Shown: one piece after another, positions 1-9,601 of the stretch
Layout of the letters: the number at the start of each line of letters is the position of its first letter
Numbering within the stretch: position 1 is the stretch's first letter
Assembly (NCBI RefSeq): GCF_036556685.1
Contig: NZ_CP140614.1
Span: 1,302,001-1,366,000, forward strand
Direction: 5' to 3'
Length of the DNA stretch: 64,000 nt
Origin: Sulfurospirillum sp. 1612
Lineage (GTDB): Bacteria; Campylobacterota; Campylobacteria; Campylobacterales; Sulfurospirillaceae
Notes under the pieces: model-generated
What the model saw: only the letters and a program-made list of their open reading frames with translations
What the model was told of the DNA's origin: nothing
Database searches by the model: none
Translations under genes and position numbers: made by a program

Positions 1-1
1 T

Positions 2-148
2 TATAAAATGACAGACTTGGTTGGCGGAGTCAAAAACATCCCTTTTATGATTATGTATGACAAACATGGCGATTATGCGACTCATTATCTCGGTGTCATT
101 CCTGAAGAGATGATAGATTCTGATATTGAAAACACCCTAAAACAATGA
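2..148 (+). CDS. C-terminal end of a thioredoxin-fold protein (partial)
   Basis: The window opens inside a gene whose last 48 codons are visible; the stop overlaps the ftsY start as ATGA. The tail reads as the second half of a thioredoxin/TlpA fold: a Gly-Val-Lys-Asn-Ile-Pro segment in the usual place of the cis-proline, a beta strand (PFMIMYD), a Lys-His-Gly turn, another strand (HYLGVIP), then a closing acidic helix. The CxxC active site would lie upstream and cannot be seen, so redox function is inferred from fold only. The overlap suggests co-transcription with ftsY. Confidence 0.55.
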   Translation, partial: YKMTDLVGGVKNIPFMIMYDKHGDYATHYLGVIPEEMIDSDIENTLKQ

Positions 149-1038
149 TAGGTTTCATTAAAAAAGGGCTCGGCAAAACCCTACATGCCATTCATGAGAT
201 ATTGCCTGAAAAAGTTGAGAAGATAGATAAATCCACCTTGGAAGATATTTTGTTGGAATCTGATGTTCCTTATGAACTGGTCGAGGAGATTATATACTAC
301 TTGCCTCCGCAAGAAAAAATTGAAGAAAAAGACCTCAAAAGAGTCTTGAAATCCTATTTTATTTATGACGAGCCAACAGCAGAGATCATCAAAACACAAC
401 CTTTTGTAGATCTTATCATTGGCGTCAATGGTGCGGGAAAAACAACGACAATTGCCAAACTCGCCAATCATTATAAACAAGAAGGCAAAAGTGTTATGTT
501 AGGCGCATCTGATACCTTCAGAGCTGCTGCGATAGAACAATTGAGTCGATGGGCAACCAAACTCAACATCCCTATCATCGCCACAAAACAAGGTCATGAT
601 CCCTCCGCAGTCGCCTATGATGCAATCCGCTCTGCCATCGCCAAAAAAATCGATCATGTGATTATTGATACCGCCGGTAGATTACACAATCAAACCAATC
701 TCTCCAATGAATTGAAAAAGATTGTGCGTATTTGTGATAAAGCCAAAGAGGGCGCACCCCAACGCAAAATTTTGATTTTAGATGGTACCCAAGGCAATTC
801 TGCCATCAATCAAGCCAAAGCCTTTCATGATCTCGTCAATGTTGATGCAATCATCATCACAAAATTAGACGGCACGGCCAAAGGAGGCGCCCTGTTTGCT
901 ATCGCCAAAGAGTTGCAATTACCAATCCTTTATATTGGTGTTGGCGAAGGAGAAAATGATTTGATTCCTTTTGATGCAGATGAATATGTAGAGACCATAT
1001 TAGATTCTATATTTGTGCGTAACCATGGCAAAAACTAA
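145..1038 (+). CDS. ftsY: Signal recognition particle receptor FtsY
   Basis: SRP-family GTPase that docks ribosome-SRP complexes at the inner membrane for co-translational insertion of membrane proteins. At 297 aa it is the short form: residues 1-80 are the N-terminal helical bundle, with no long acidic A domain. The GTPase follows, with G1 motif GVNGAGKTT at residues 93-101, an SRP-GTPase region around [18 protein letters not shown], and the [10 protein letters not shown] motif near residue 240. The start codon sits in the stop of the preceding gene, and the 3' end overlaps radA by 14 bases, so the three genes are probably co-expressed. Identity is clear. Confidence 0.96.
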   Translation: MIGFIKKGLGKTLHAIHEILPEKVEKIDKSTLEDILLESDVPYELVEEIIYYLPPQEKIEEKDLKRVLKSYFIYDEPTAEIIKTQPFVDLIIGVNGAGKTTTIAKLANHYKQEGKSVMLGASDTFRAAAIEQLSRWATKLNIPIIATKQGHDPSAVAYDAIRSAIAKKIDHVIIDTAGRLHNQTNLSNELKKIVRICDKAKEGAPQRKILILDGTQGNSAINQAKAFHDLVNVDAIIITKLDGTAKGGALFAIAKELQLPILYIGVGEGENDLIPFDADEYVETILDSIFVRNHGKN

Positions 1039-2392
1039 ATCTTTATTTGAGTGTCAAGCGTGTGGACATCAAACTTCAAAATGGATGGGAAAATGTCCAA
1101 ATTGCGGCGCTTGGGACCAATTTCTTGAATTAAATGCAAAACAGATAGAAGCACTCAAAGAGATGGGTTCAAGCAGCAGTATGGGCAACCATACAAACAC
1201 TTATGTAGGGGCTTTGCCTATCACAGAAATCGAACATGAAATTGTCGATAGAGAATCTTCAGGAAGTGAAGAGCTTGACTTGGTACTCGGTGGGGGTATC
1301 GTCAATGGTAGCTTAATTTTAGTAGGAGGAAGCCCTGGTGTAGGAAAGTCCACACTACTGCTTAAAATCGCTGGGAATATCGCCAAAGAGCATAAAAAAG
1401 TCCTCTATGTCAGCGCTGAGGAATCCACCAGCCAAATCAAGCTCCGCTCAGATCGTCTTGGCAGTAATGAAGATGACCTCTTTCTTCTATCAGAAATCCG
1501 ACTTGATATCATTTTTGATGAATTAAAAAAACAAGATTTCAAACTTCTCATTATCGATTCAATCCAGACTATTTATAGTGACAAACTCACAGCAGCGCCG
1601 GGTAGTGTCTCCCAAGTACGCGAAATTACCTTTGATTTGATGCGCTATGCAAAAGAGAGTAATACGGCGATTTTCATCATTGGACACATCACCAAAGAAG
1701 GCTCCATAGCAGGCCCTCGCGTACTCGAACACATGGTTGATACAGTTTTATATTTTGAAGGAGACTCTTCAAAAGAGTTACGACTGTTAAGAGGTTTTAA
1801 AAACCGTTTTGGTCCGACTAGTGAAGTCGGTATCTTTGAGATGACCAAACAAGGACTTCTCAGTGCCAAAGATATTTCCAAGAAATTTTTCACACGAGGA
1901 AATCCACAATCAGGATCTGCGACCACAGTCGTCATGGAGGGTTCTCGTCCTATTATTTTGGAGGTGCAAGCTTTGGTGAGCGAAAGTGGCTATTCCAATC
2001 CAAAAAGAAGTGCGACGGGATATGAGTTAAACCGCTTGACGATGCTTTTAGCACTGCTAGAGAGGAAGCTCGATTTGCCCTTTAATCAATACGATGTCTT
2101 TATAAATATTGCCGGAGGTATAAAGATAAATGAAACAGCTGCCGATTTAGCTATCATAGCGGCCATCATCAGCAGTTATCGAGACCGTCCCATCAGCAAA
2201 GACACCATCTTTTTAGGTGAAGTTAGTTTGATAGGAGATATCCGTGATGTGTTTAGTATGGATGTGAGGCTCAAAGAAGCCAAATCTCAACATTTCAAAA
2301 AGGCCATCGTGCCATCATTACCGATGAGCGAAGTCTCCGGATTGAAGTGCTATAACATCGATGAAGTCCCAAAACTCATAGAATGGATGTGA
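1025..2392 (+). CDS. radA: DNA repair protein RadA
   Basis: RecA-related ATPase that promotes branch migration and processing of recombination intermediates. The 455-residue product begins with a C4 zinc finger (Cys10, Cys13, Cys24, Cys27), followed by a RecA-like core with Walker A ([10 protein letters not shown], about residue 105), the RadA signature KNRFG, and a C-terminal Lon-protease-like domain from about residue 290. I chose ATG 1025 because it puts the product start immediately before the zinc finger; a TTG at 1013 in the same frame is possible but lies deeper inside ftsY. Reading frame is intact and of normal length. Confidence 0.95.
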   Translation: MAKTKSLFECQACGHQTSKWMGKCPNCGAWDQFLELNAKQIEALKEMGSSSSMGNHTNTYVGALPITEIEHEIVDRESSGSEELDLVLGGGIVNGSLILVGGSPGVGKSTLLLKIAGNIAKEHKKVLYVSAEESTSQIKLRSDRLGSNEDDLFLLSEIRLDIIFDELKKQDFKLLIIDSIQTIYSDKLTAAPGSVSQVREITFDLMRYAKESNTAIFIIGHITKEGSIAGPRVLEHMVDTVLYFEGDSSKELRLLRGFKNRFGPTSEVGIFEMTKQGLLSAKDISKKFFTRGNPQSGSATTVVMEGSRPIILEVQALVSESGYSNPKRSATGYELNRLTMLLALLERKLDLPFNQYDVFINIAGGIKINETAADLAIIAAIISSYRDRPISKDTIFLGEVSLIGDIRDVFSMDVRLKEAKSQHFKKAIVPSLPMSEVSGLKCYNIDEVPKLIEWM

Positions 2393-2470
2393 GTGAAAAT
2401 CAAGACAGATTTATCAGTTTTTTGATAAAATCATTCTGTTTTTGAATATTAAAAATAAAAAGGAACCCAA

Positions 2471-3007
2471 ATGGCAAAAGAAAAAGCAGTAGATCAAGAT
2501 ACAGAAGTCCAAAAGAAATCCGGTGGTAATTTAGTCCTCATCATCGTCATCGTACTACTTCTTTTATTGCTCATAGGCGGGGGATTGCTCACATATTTTC
2601 TACTGAGTGGTAGTGATGAAAATACTGCAGCTAATACACAAAATACTATGCAACAATCAAAACAAATGAGAACAAACCCAAAACGCTCTACAAACTATAT
2701 GACCGTCGGTCCTATGTATCCAATGAGCGCCTTTGTTGTCAATCTACTGAGTGAAAATGGAAGTCGATTTTTGAAAACTACCATCGATTTGGAGATGGAT
2801 AAATCAGAATTATCAGCAGAACTCGATAAGAAAAAGCCATTAATCCGTGATATTATTATACGGGTACTCTCATCAAAAACATTTGAAGAAGTCAGCACGA
2901 TGAAAGGCAAAGATAAACTCAAAGATGAGATTGTCAATAAAATCAACGATGTCCTTGCTGATGGACATATTAAAAATATTTTCTTTACTGATTTTGTCGT
3001 TCAATGA
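2471..3007 (+). CDS. fliL: Flagellar basal body-associated protein FliL
   Basis: Inner-membrane protein that assembles around the stator units of the flagellar motor. The 178-residue product has a short polar cytoplasmic N terminus, one strong membrane segment at about residues 21-47 rich in Ile, Val and Leu, a Ser/Asn/Gln-rich linker, and a periplasmic SPFH-like domain starting near the MYPMSAFVVNL segment and ending in the FliL-type FFTDFVVQ tail. A 78-base gap separates it from radA; an AAAAAGGA ribosome binding site precedes the ATG. The stop overlaps acpS (ATGA). No other flagellar genes lie in the window. Confidence 0.9.
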   Translation: MAKEKAVDQDTEVQKKSGGNLVLIIVIVLLLLLLIGGGLLTYFLLSGSDENTAANTQNTMQQSKQMRTNPKRSTNYMTVGPMYPMSAFVVNLLSENGSRFLKTTIDLEMDKSELSAELDKKKPLIRDIIIRVLSSKTFEEVSTMKGKDKLKDEIVNKINDVLADGHIKNIFFTDFVVQ

Positions 3008-3381
3008 TTGGCATCGATTGTGTTAATATTGACAGAATCAAAAAATTTCAAGAGCGTTTTGGAAATAAGGCTCTTGAAAAATTTTTAGATCATGATGAGA
3101 TTAAATTCGCCAAATCAATCGAGACAATTGCTGGCTTTTGGGCTGCTAAAGAAGCAATTTCCAAGGCCTTGGGCGTCGGCATTTCTAAAGAGTGCGGTTT
3201 TTTTGATATCAAACTCTACAAAAACGAAAAAAACAAGCCATCATTTTTGCTCTCACGACGTTTAATCCAAACCTACGCCATCACAGATGTCGATCTCTCT
3301 ATCACTCATGATAAAGGCTTTGCCATAGCCGTAGCCATCATACAAAGTGAACAACAACAAGAAAAAAAGCTTGCTTTTTAA
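3004..3381 (+). CDS. acpS: Holo-[acyl-carrier-protein] synthase
   Basis: Transfers the 4'-phosphopantetheine arm of CoA to apo-ACP, activating it for fatty-acid synthesis. The 125-residue product fits the AcpS family: the N-terminal MIGIDCVNIDRI strand carries the metal-binding Asp5, FWAAKEAISKALG is the signature helix with the second acidic ligand, and LSITHDKGFAIAVAI forms the final strand pair. It starts inside the fliL stop codon. The Gln/Lys-rich tail runs into a hairpin that probably terminates transcription against the convergent gene downstream. Confidence 0.95.
   Translation: MIGIDCVNIDRIKKFQERFGNKALEKFLDHDEIKFAKSIETIAGFWAAKEAISKALGVGISKECGFFDIKLYKNEKNKPSFLLSRRLIQTYAITDVDLSITHDKGFAIAVAIIQSEQQQEKKLAF
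3364..3379. terminator. Probable bidirectional terminator between acpS and midA
   Basis: A perfect inverted repeat, AAAAAGC-TT-GCTTTTT, overlaps the last codons of acpS and ends in a T-run on either strand. It lies between two convergent genes, where a bidirectional terminator is expected. The GC part of the stem is short, so strength is uncertain. Confidence 0.5.
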
Positions 3382-3388
3382 ATGCTTG

Positions 3389-4402
3389 TTACTTTCGAAA
3401 ACACACCATCTTGAAGCGCTCACCCATAAAGGCGGGGTCTATGAGTGTTTTGACTTTGTTGATCTCTTGTTTGTAGATCTTCTCATCACCTTTTTCTTGT
3501 AAAATTTCCAATAATTCACTCAAGCCAAAAGATATCAAAGCCGCCGCTTGTGAGAGGTAGTGTTCCAGTTTCGCCCCACTTTTTTCATAGGCTTTTATCA
3601 AATAATCAAAATTGACATCATAAGTCAAATCACTGTTTCCAAAACATTCAAAATAGAGTAAATCCTCTTTTGAGTCTGGGACAAAAGAGGTGAGAGCAAA
3701 AAAGGGATAAACGTGATGATTTTTATAAACGCGAAGCGAAAAATCTTCTCTTGCAAATCGATCACCATAATCAAACGTCACAAATTCATAGCGTTTGGCT
3801 GCGGCAAACATATCAGCAGCAAAGGCTTCATAACCCGTTGCAATTTCACCTTTTGTAATGTTGTATCGCTGGGATAATATTCGTGTCTTCTCATCCATCG
3901 GGACGAACGTCAAAACGCCCTCTTCATACGCAAGCATCGTCCCCTCTTTCACGACTTCGCAGGCAAATGCATCAAAGATTTCATTAGCAACAAAAAAGGC
4001 ATCCTCACAGTGTAGTGATTTTAAATCTTTGACATGATGTAATGTTATCTTTGCGCCAAAAGAGTCCTCAAAATAGGCGCGCTGTGCTTTTTGATTCTCA
4101 CTAAAAGGCTCCACAATGACAAATTCTAAACTCTCGAGCAGTTCTGGCTTTAGTGTGTAGATAAATTGGATAATATCTGCCAAAAGATAACCCTTGTGTG
4201 CCCCGATTTCTACGACGCTACAATGCGCACTTAAATGCCCACTCTCAATCGTCGCCATCAATCGTTTAGCAATACAACCCCCAAAAAACATACTGCTACT
4301 CACAGCGGTAAAGAAATCACCCCTTTTGCCAATCTCAATATGGGATCTATAATAGCCCTCTTCACCATAGAGCCACTCTTGCATATAAGCGCTAAATTTC
4401 AC
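3389..4402 (-). CDS. MidA/NDUFAF7-family SAM-dependent methyltransferase
   Basis: The 337-residue product resembles the COG1565 (DUF185) family, whose eukaryotic member methylates an arginine of a complex I subunit. Visible family features are the N-terminal YMQEWLYGEEGYY segment, GDFFTAVSSSMFFGG, and the SAM-binding strand VVEIGAHKGYLLADI near residue 65, followed by FFVANEIFDAFACE, the typical NE-DA motif. Its start overlaps the end of the TolC-like gene by 11 bases, so the two are probably translated from one message. The target in this organism is unknown; a NuoD-like subunit is possible but unproven. Confidence 0.82.
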   Translation of the reverse strand: MKFSAYMQEWLYGEEGYYRSHIEIGKRGDFFTAVSSSMFFGGCIAKRLMATIESGHLSAHCSVVEIGAHKGYLLADIIQFIYTLKPELLESLEFVIVEPFSENQKAQRAYFEDSFGAKITLHHVKDLKSLHCEDAFFVANEIFDAFACEVVKEGTMLAYEEGVLTFVPMDEKTRILSQRYNITKGEIATGYEAFAADMFAAAKRYEFVTFDYGDRFAREDFSLRVYKNHHVYPFFALTSFVPDSKEDLLYFECFGNSDLTYDVNFDYLIKAYEKSGAKLEHYLSQAAALISFGLSELLEILQEKGDEKIYKQEINKVKTLIDPAFMGERFKMVCFRK

Positions 4403-5570
4403 CGTTCATCTTTGCATAAAGATCTAAGAGTGCCAATTGAATCTCTGTATCAAATATCTTGGCATCAATCTCCATCGTCTTTTTAGTGTTTTCTAGAGTT
4501 TGGACATCGTAAATCGTCTTTTCTCCGGCTTTATAAGAGTCTTGCGTAGAGGCAAGCAATGAATCATAGAGTTTCACATCTTCATGGGCTAAAGTGATTT
4601 TTTGTTGCAGTAGTTTGATGTTATGAATGGCCAAATTATAATTCTCTTTTTCATCTCGTTTCGTATCCGCGAGTTTGAGTTTGGATTTGAGATAATCCAA
4701 TCGAGCCAGTTCGATGGTACGTCCACGATTGGCATCAAAAAGTGGCATGCTAAGCGTCAAGCCCAATGTACGGTACTCATTCTTTCCATAATCTCGTACA
4801 TGATAATAACCGGCATTGAATGAAATCGTCGGTAAATAGCTCGATATAGTCATCTTTTTGAGATAGTCATTGCGCATAATATCACTGTCTTTTTCTTTAA
4901 TATTCAAAGATTTTTGCAAAAATTTTGATTGATCCACAAGTGTAAATCGTGGTAATACGACATCATGATAATCCACATCACTATAAGCTTTCAATGTCTT
5001 TATCATACTGTATTGACTTGATTTTAGATCCATCAATGCACGATCGAGTGCTGTTTTGGTCAAGATGGCTTGATTAAGATAACTGCTGTCTAAAAAGCCA
5101 CTATCATATTGCTCTTTTTTCCTCAAAATATCGATTTTCGCATTGTCAATCAAATACTTCTCTTTTTCTATTTGCAATGCAATCTTTTTGATATTGTACA
5201 AAGCAGACAAGACGGTTTTGATTTGGCTTTGTTCGCTATTTTTTGTCATGATGCGCAGATAATTGCGGTTTGCCTTGGCATATTCAATCGCATAATAGAT
5301 ACCACCACTTTTAAAAATCGGTTGATTCATTGTCACCGATAGTGTGTTTTGATCCTCTTTAGTGTTCGTCACATCACTATTGTTATGGCTCAAATTCCCC
5401 GTGATGGCATTAATCCAACTGTATTGCAAATTATCGCTATTGAGCTCGTTTTGCTGTTTTTCAGTCTTAAGAATATCTTGTTTGATTTTAGACAATAAGT
5501 AACTATTATCTTGGGCAAAAAGACCCGTTGTGAGTATCAATCCCAGACTAAGAGAGCTTATCAAACGCAC
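4392..5570 (-). CDS. TolC-like outer membrane channel protein
   Basis: Predicted outer-membrane efflux protein of 392 residues, with a signal peptide (hydrophobic segment ending near LFAQD) and long amphipathic helices containing two similar halves, as in the TolC/OEP family. The GTG start at 5570 lies 23 bases inside argD and has AAGGA about seven bases upstream; the next residues form a clean signal peptide, which supports this start. No inner-membrane pump or adaptor is adjacent, so the partner is unknown. The length is slightly shorter than classical TolC (about 430-490 residues). Confidence 0.78.
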   Translation of the reverse strand: MRLISSLSLGLILTTGLFAQDNSYLLSKIKQDILKTEKQQNELNSDNLQYSWINAITGNLSHNNSDVTNTKEDQNTLSVTMNQPIFKSGGIYYAIEYAKANRNYLRIMTKNSEQSQIKTVLSALYNIKKIALQIEKEKYLIDNAKIDILRKKEQYDSGFLDSSYLNQAILTKTALDRALMDLKSSQYSMIKTLKAYSDVDYHDVVLPRFTLVDQSKFLQKSLNIKEKDSDIMRNDYLKKMTISSYLPTISFNAGYYHVRDYGKNEYRTLGLTLSMPLFDANRGRTIELARLDYLKSKLKLADTKRDEKENYNLAIHNIKLLQQKITLAHEDVKLYDSLLASTQDSYKAGEKTIYDVQTLENTKKTMEIDAKIFDTEIQLALLDLYAKMNGEI

Positions 5571-6732
5571 GAATCATCCTTTTAAAACCCTCATCTACCT
5601 CTTCTTTACTGATAGTAATCGGAGGGAGTAATCGAAGCGTATTTTTACCTGCTTTTAGCACGAGTAACCCCTCATCAAATGCCGATTGAATCGCATGAGA
5701 GAGTATTTCAGCACTATGACATCGCAAACCTCGCATCAGGCCCAATCCTACTGAATCTACAAAAAGATTAGGATATTTTTGGGCAATTTCTGATAAGTTT
5801 TTTTCAAAATACATCAACATTTCATCTAATTTGCCACTATTTTTGTAACCTTCTAAAATTTCTAAGACTTCAAGTCCGGCTCGGGTACTCAGATAATTTC
5901 CACCAAAAGTACTGCCATGATCACCAGGTTCAAAAATATCTTTGTGTTTTGTCATCACCGCGCCAATAGGAACACCTCCGGCTAAGCCCTTGGCTAAGGT
6001 AATGATATCTGGCTCAATTTCATAAAGATTTGTCGCTAAAAATTCACCACTTCGATAGATACCTGTTTGCACTTCATCAACAATCAGCAACAAACCTTTT
6101 TCTTTCAAAAAAGCGGCGAGTTTTTGAATCTCTTTTTTATCAAAAGGCTGTACACCCCCCTCGCCTTGCACCAATTCTATCATGACCGCCACGGTCTCAT
6201 CATCAATGACATCGTAAATTTTCTGGATATTTTCATTGAATGAAAACCCTTCGGGATAGGGACTAAAATAAGGTTTGTGGAAACTTGTCTGTCCGGTAGC
6301 CTTGACCGTTGTAATCGTTCTTCCGTGAAATGAATTTTCTAAAGTAATAATTTTATATTTTTTATTTTTAAACATTTTTTCGCCATATTCTCGGGCAATC
6401 TTTATAGCACCTTCATTGGCCTCAGCACCAGAATTACCAAAAAATACAGCCATATCAAAACCACTTAATGTTACGATTTTTTTCGCTAACTTCGCTTGTG
6501 GTTCTATCAAATAAAGATTAGAAATATGAGTGATATTTTTCACTTGTTCGCAAATGGCATCTGCTACTCTTGCATTGCCATGCCCTACACTCACTACTCC
6601 AATCCCGGAAGTAAAATCGATATAATCCTTCCCCTTATCGTCATAAAGTGTTGCATTAATACCTTGTTTAAAATTTACATAATTTCTAGCATAAGTGTGC
6701 AATACAAAATCTTTGTCCATTTTTTCAAACAT
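5548..6732 (-). CDS. argD: Acetylornithine aminotransferase
   Basis: PLP-dependent class III aminotransferase that converts N-acetylglutamate semialdehyde to N-acetylornithine in arginine synthesis, and may also serve lysine synthesis. At 394 residues it has family length. Visible motifs are FGNSGAEANEGAIKIAR (phosphate binding), the NSFHGRT segment, IVDEVQTGIYRSGEF, and TLAKGLAGGVPIGA with the Schiff-base lysine. An AAAGGAA site precedes ATG 6732. The other class III enzyme in the window (30203-31486) is GabT-like, so the biosynthetic role fits this one better. Confidence 0.9.
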   Translation of the reverse strand: MFEKMDKDFVLHTYARNYVNFKQGINATLYDDKGKDYIDFTSGIGVVSVGHGNARVADAICEQVKNITHISNLYLIEPQAKLAKKIVTLSGFDMAVFFGNSGAEANEGAIKIAREYGEKMFKNKKYKIITLENSFHGRTITTVKATGQTSFHKPYFSPYPEGFSFNENIQKIYDVIDDETVAVMIELVQGEGGVQPFDKKEIQKLAAFLKEKGLLLIVDEVQTGIYRSGEFLATNLYEIEPDIITLAKGLAGGVPIGAVMTKHKDIFEPGDHGSTFGGNYLSTRAGLEVLEILEGYKNSGKLDEMLMYFEKNLSEIAQKYPNLFVDSVGLGLMRGLRCHSAEILSHAIQSAFDEGLLVLKAGKNTLRLLPPITISKEEVDEGFKRMIRAFDKLS

Positions 6733-6785
6733 ATCTGTTTCCTTTGAAATCTATAATAGAATTTTTAAGAATTATACCCAAAATT

Positions 6786-7406
6786 CTATTTGAGTTGTGG
6801 TAAATGCCACCCTTTATTATAAGCTATTAATCTTAACAGCAATGCTAAAATGAACACTATTGTTAATGAAAAGATATTAACATAATGGATAAGATTCAAT
6901 CCATAAATAACAAATCCCACCAAAATAGAGACCGTGCCATAGAGTTCACTTGTCAATACAAAAGGGATTTTATTGAGTAACATATCCCGCATGACACCAC
7001 CGCCGGTTGCCGTAATAACGCTCAATAGTGCAATTCCAAAGATATTAAAATCAGCATGAATGCCAACCAATGATCCAGAAATAGAAAACGAAATCAATCC
7101 AATAGAATCGCTCAAGATAAAATATTTACTTTTTTCAATTTGGTTTTTTTTATGAAGTTTCAATGCTATGCTCAAAGCAAGCACAATCAAAACAATAGTA
7201 AGAGGATAATAATTCACAAATACAAACGGCACTTTTGATGCAATCACATCCCGAATGACGCCACCACCGAGTGCAGTCAAAAAAGCGGCGATAAAAATAC
7301 CCAGCAAATCAAGTCGATCACGAGTCGCAACATAAAAGCCACTCAGCGCGAAGGAAATCATCCCTATAAAATCAGCAAAATCTAGCAAAAATGTGTTGGT
7401 TATCAT
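6786..7406 (-). CDS. TRIC/UPF0126-family membrane channel protein
   Basis: The 206-residue protein has about seven membrane segments in two repeated halves. Each half carries the hallmark glycine-rich stretch: FLTALGGGVIRDVIASKVPFV in the first and SVITATGGGVMRDMLLNKIPFV in the second. This is the prokaryotic TRIC (trimeric intracellular cation channel) or YadG/YicG-type family, of which members conduct monovalent cations. The physiological role here is unknown. It stands downstream of the DsrE-like gene but a hairpin lies between them, so it probably has its own promoter. Confidence 0.85.
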   Translation of the reverse strand: MITNTFLLDFADFIGMISFALSGFYVATRDRLDLLGIFIAAFLTALGGGVIRDVIASKVPFVFVNYYPLTIVLIVLALSIALKLHKKNQIEKSKYFILSDSIGLISFSISGSLVGIHADFNIFGIALLSVITATGGGVMRDMLLNKIPFVLTSELYGTVSILVGFVIYGLNLIHYVNIFSLTIVFILALLLRLIAYNKGWHLPQLK

Positions 7407-7477
7407 GATGGCATTTTACTATATTATTTATTAACACATTATTATGGGGATTTTTATGCAAAAAGGCAAGAGAAGCG

Positions 7478-7509
7478 TATGAGATGATACTTTTTTGTAT
7501 CACCTCATA
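7478..7509 (-). terminator. Hairpin after the DsrE-like gene
   Basis: Arms TATGAG-A-TGATAC and GTATCA-C-CTCATA flank a six-T loop, giving a 12-pair stem with one mismatch. It starts seven bases after the stop of the DsrE-like gene on the minus strand. There is no immediate U-run on that strand, so it could instead be an mRNA-stabilising stem. Confidence 0.45.
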
Positions 7510-7515
7510 TATCGT

Positions 7516-7959
7516 TTAGAAACTGATGTTGTTATAATCAGCGTTGATTAATTTTTTGGCTACCAATGGTGGTTTTGCAATGGTGATACCTGGGAGTAAA
7601 ACCGATGCATCTTTACCTGCATTTGGGAGATATAAAGGACATAGTGCCACATGAGCACCTGCTTTAATCAAACCTTTTAGCGCCATTTTTGGGGAGACTG
7701 CTTTAGCACCGCCAGGTCGTTTGACCAGCGCACTCTTTTCCCCTTTTACGGCCAAAGCACCAGCAGGTCCACATAAAGTGATAGTAACCTCTTTTTGATG
7801 CTTTTTCAATGTCATTGTCGCCAAAACCATACCCATCATTTGGGTTTGAGCATCGGGAGATGTCATGATAATATTTAAACCTTTGAGGTTTTGAGCATTT
7901 AACAGTGCTGGAATCGCCAAAGCGACAACAACAAAACTTTTCATCAACAATTGTTTCAT
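7516..7959 (-). CDS. Exported DsrE/DsrF-like protein
   Basis: A 147-residue protein with an N-terminal signal peptide (MKQLLMKSFVVVALAIPALLNA) followed by a DsrE-like alpha/beta fold. Strand LNIIMTSPDAQTQMMGMVLA, a Cys in TITLCGPAGAL, and a second Cys in HVALCPLYLPNAG match the usual layout of this family, in which some members carry sulfur as persulfide while others have no known role. Periplasmic location is inferred from the signal. The start has an AAGGAG site upstream. It is a single gene, flanked by hairpin and spacer, and I cannot assign a partner. Confidence 0.7.
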   Translation of the reverse strand: MKQLLMKSFVVVALAIPALLNAQNLKGLNIIMTSPDAQTQMMGMVLATMTLKKHQKEVTITLCGPAGALAVKGEKSALVKRPGGAKAVSPKMALKGLIKAGAHVALCPLYLPNAGKDASVLLPGITIAKPPLVAKKLINADYNNISF

Positions 7960-8049
7960 AGTGACTCCTTATATAATAATTCACTATTATAACAAATATA
8001 TTCTTAAATAATTAAATAGCCACGATTTTATCATTTTATAGTTTTTGCA

Positions 8050-9162
8050 CTAACTGGGCAACAGCGTGATATGGGTGATTTCTGCACTCGCTCCCAAACG
8101 CATCGGAGGACCCCAAAAACCCGTCCCTTTGTTCACATAAATCTGCAACCTTTCATCATGCTGATGCAATCCACTGATATAAGGCTGTGCCAATGCTACC
8201 AAATATTTAAAAGGATAAATCTGTCCGCCATGCGTGTGACCACTGAGCATCAAATCAACCCCTTTTTTGACTTCAGAAATATATTTTGGTTGGTGTGCTA
8301 AAAGCACTGTTGGTGCTTGTTTTACATTTTGAAGTGCTTTGTTTAAATCAGGCTCATGATGCCCCACGCGATAACCAAAAAGGTCATAAACACCTGCTAG
8401 ATTAAACCCTGCTCCTCTCGCTCCTATATAAATATTTTCATTTTCTAAAACCTTGATGCCAAGAGATCTCACCGCACTTAATATCTCAGAAACACCATGA
8501 AAATATTCATGATTTCCCACGATATAATAGGTGCCAAATCGCGATTTTAACTTTGTCAGCTCCAGCAAAACTGTTTTTGAAAATGAGACTTTGGTATCCA
8601 GTAAGTCTCCTGTGATGACGACTAAATCCGCATCAATTTTATTGACGTTATTGACGATATTCTTCACAAAATGCCCATCAATCAACCCACCGATATGCAA
8701 ATCACTGATTTGGGCTATTGTATAGGGTTGTTTAAGATTTTTGATCTTAATATCTACTTGCTCTGTCGTGATTACTTTCGCATTATACATCGCACGGGCA
8801 CTCAAACCACTGGCTAAAAATACCGAAGAGAGATCCAATGATTTTTTAAAAAAACTCCTTCTTGAATCTGAAAGTGGCACGCGTGACAAGAGCAATCTAG
8901 ACCCATCATAAATCACCGTAGTACAAAACATCAAAAACAATACCCCAATAGGCAAAGACAACAAAAAGTAAAGCCAACTGGGAATACTGACAAAATAACG
9001 CGCGATGATATAACCAAAAATTCCAAGTAAATTGAACAACAAAAAGAGCTTTAAATAGCGCTTTGTACTATTTTTAAAATCCAATTTACAAATCAGGCGC
9101 CTATAAATATAAATATTCAATAAAACAAATACTGCCAAAAAAATTACAACAAAAAATTTCAT
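8050..9162 (-). CDS. Membrane-anchored metallophosphoesterase (YaeI-like)
   Basis: 370 residues. The first 100 hold about three membrane segments, followed by a calcineurin-like phosphoesterase domain from about residue 145 with the full metal-binding set: DLHIGG, GDLLD, GNHEY, a histidine in LLAHQP, and SGHTHGGQ. The E. coli relative YaeI hydrolyses lipid-linked phosphodiesters in vitro; the natural substrate here is unknown. It is divergent from the large Mbx-like operon and shares with it a 190-base AT-rich spacer. Confidence 0.88.
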   Translation of the reverse strand: MKFFVVIFLAVFVLLNIYIYRRLICKLDFKNSTKRYLKLFLLFNLLGIFGYIIARYFVSIPSWLYFLLSLPIGVLFLMFCTTVIYDGSRLLLSRVPLSDSRRSFFKKSLDLSSVFLASGLSARAMYNAKVITTEQVDIKIKNLKQPYTIAQISDLHIGGLIDGHFVKNIVNNVNKIDADLVVITGDLLDTKVSFSKTVLLELTKLKSRFGTYYIVGNHEYFHGVSEILSAVRSLGIKVLENENIYIGARGAGFNLAGVYDLFGYRVGHHEPDLNKALQNVKQAPTVLLAHQPKYISEVKKGVDLMLSGHTHGGQIYPFKYLVALAQPYISGLHQHDERLQIYVNKGTGFWGPPMRLGASAEITHITLLPS

Positions 9163-9352
9163 TTTAGACCTTTAGACGTGATTATATCTCATTTGTATTA
9201 ATAATTTTTTTTAAACCGCATATTATCTACATGACATTTAATTATTCTATATATTATATTTATATTAATTAAAATAGATAATTATAGTTTTTATTATATA
9301 GAAAGTACGATAGCGCTAATCTTTTATCAAGAAAATGAAAGTTGGAGTACCT
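9163..9352. promoter_or_regulatory. Divergent promoter region with AT-rich inverted repeat
   Basis: This spacer separates the metallophosphoesterase from the 13-gene operon. It is very AT-rich and contains imperfect arms TAATTATTCTAT (9239-9250) and ATAGATAATTA (9274-9284), plus a GATAGCGCTAATC element just before the first gene that contains the palindrome AGCGCT. Several TATTAT-type hexamers could act as -10 boxes, and I cannot choose one. The repeat could be an operator for redox or sulfur control of the operon, but no known regulator consensus is recognisable. Confidence 0.4.
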
Positions 9353-9601
9353 ATGTTAAATATTTTGATTTTGCTCATAGCGTTATCGCTATTGTTGGCA
9401 TTGATTCGGTTTTTAAAAGGTCCGACCCTCGTAGATCGTGTGGTGGCTTTTGATTCTATGAGTGTCATCACCGCCGCAATGCTGGTGGTTTTGTCCTTTT
9501 ATTTCAAGAAAAGTTTGTACCTAGACGTTGCCTTTGTTTTTGGTTTGATTGGCTTTGTGGGTACGGTAGTCTTTGCTAAATTTTTAGATAAGGAGATTTG
9601 A
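9353..9601 (+). CDS. MrpF-like subunit of Mbx-like complex
   Basis: First gene of the operon. The 82-residue product has three membrane helices and the MrpF/PhaF signature: RFLKGPTLVDRVVAFDSMSVITAA, with the conserved Gly-Pro and Asp-Arg pair. MrpF is a small membrane subunit of Mrp cation/proton antiporters and of Mbh/Mbx complexes, where it helps form the sodium-translocating module. I chose ATG 9353 because GGAG stands six bases before it; an in-frame ATG at 9335 would add six residues without a good ribosome site. The stop overlaps the next start as TGATG. Confidence 0.88.
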   Translation: MLNILILLIALSLLLALIRFLKGPTLVDRVVAFDSMSVITAAMLVVLSFYFKKSLYLDVAFVFGLIGFVGTVVFAKFLDKEI

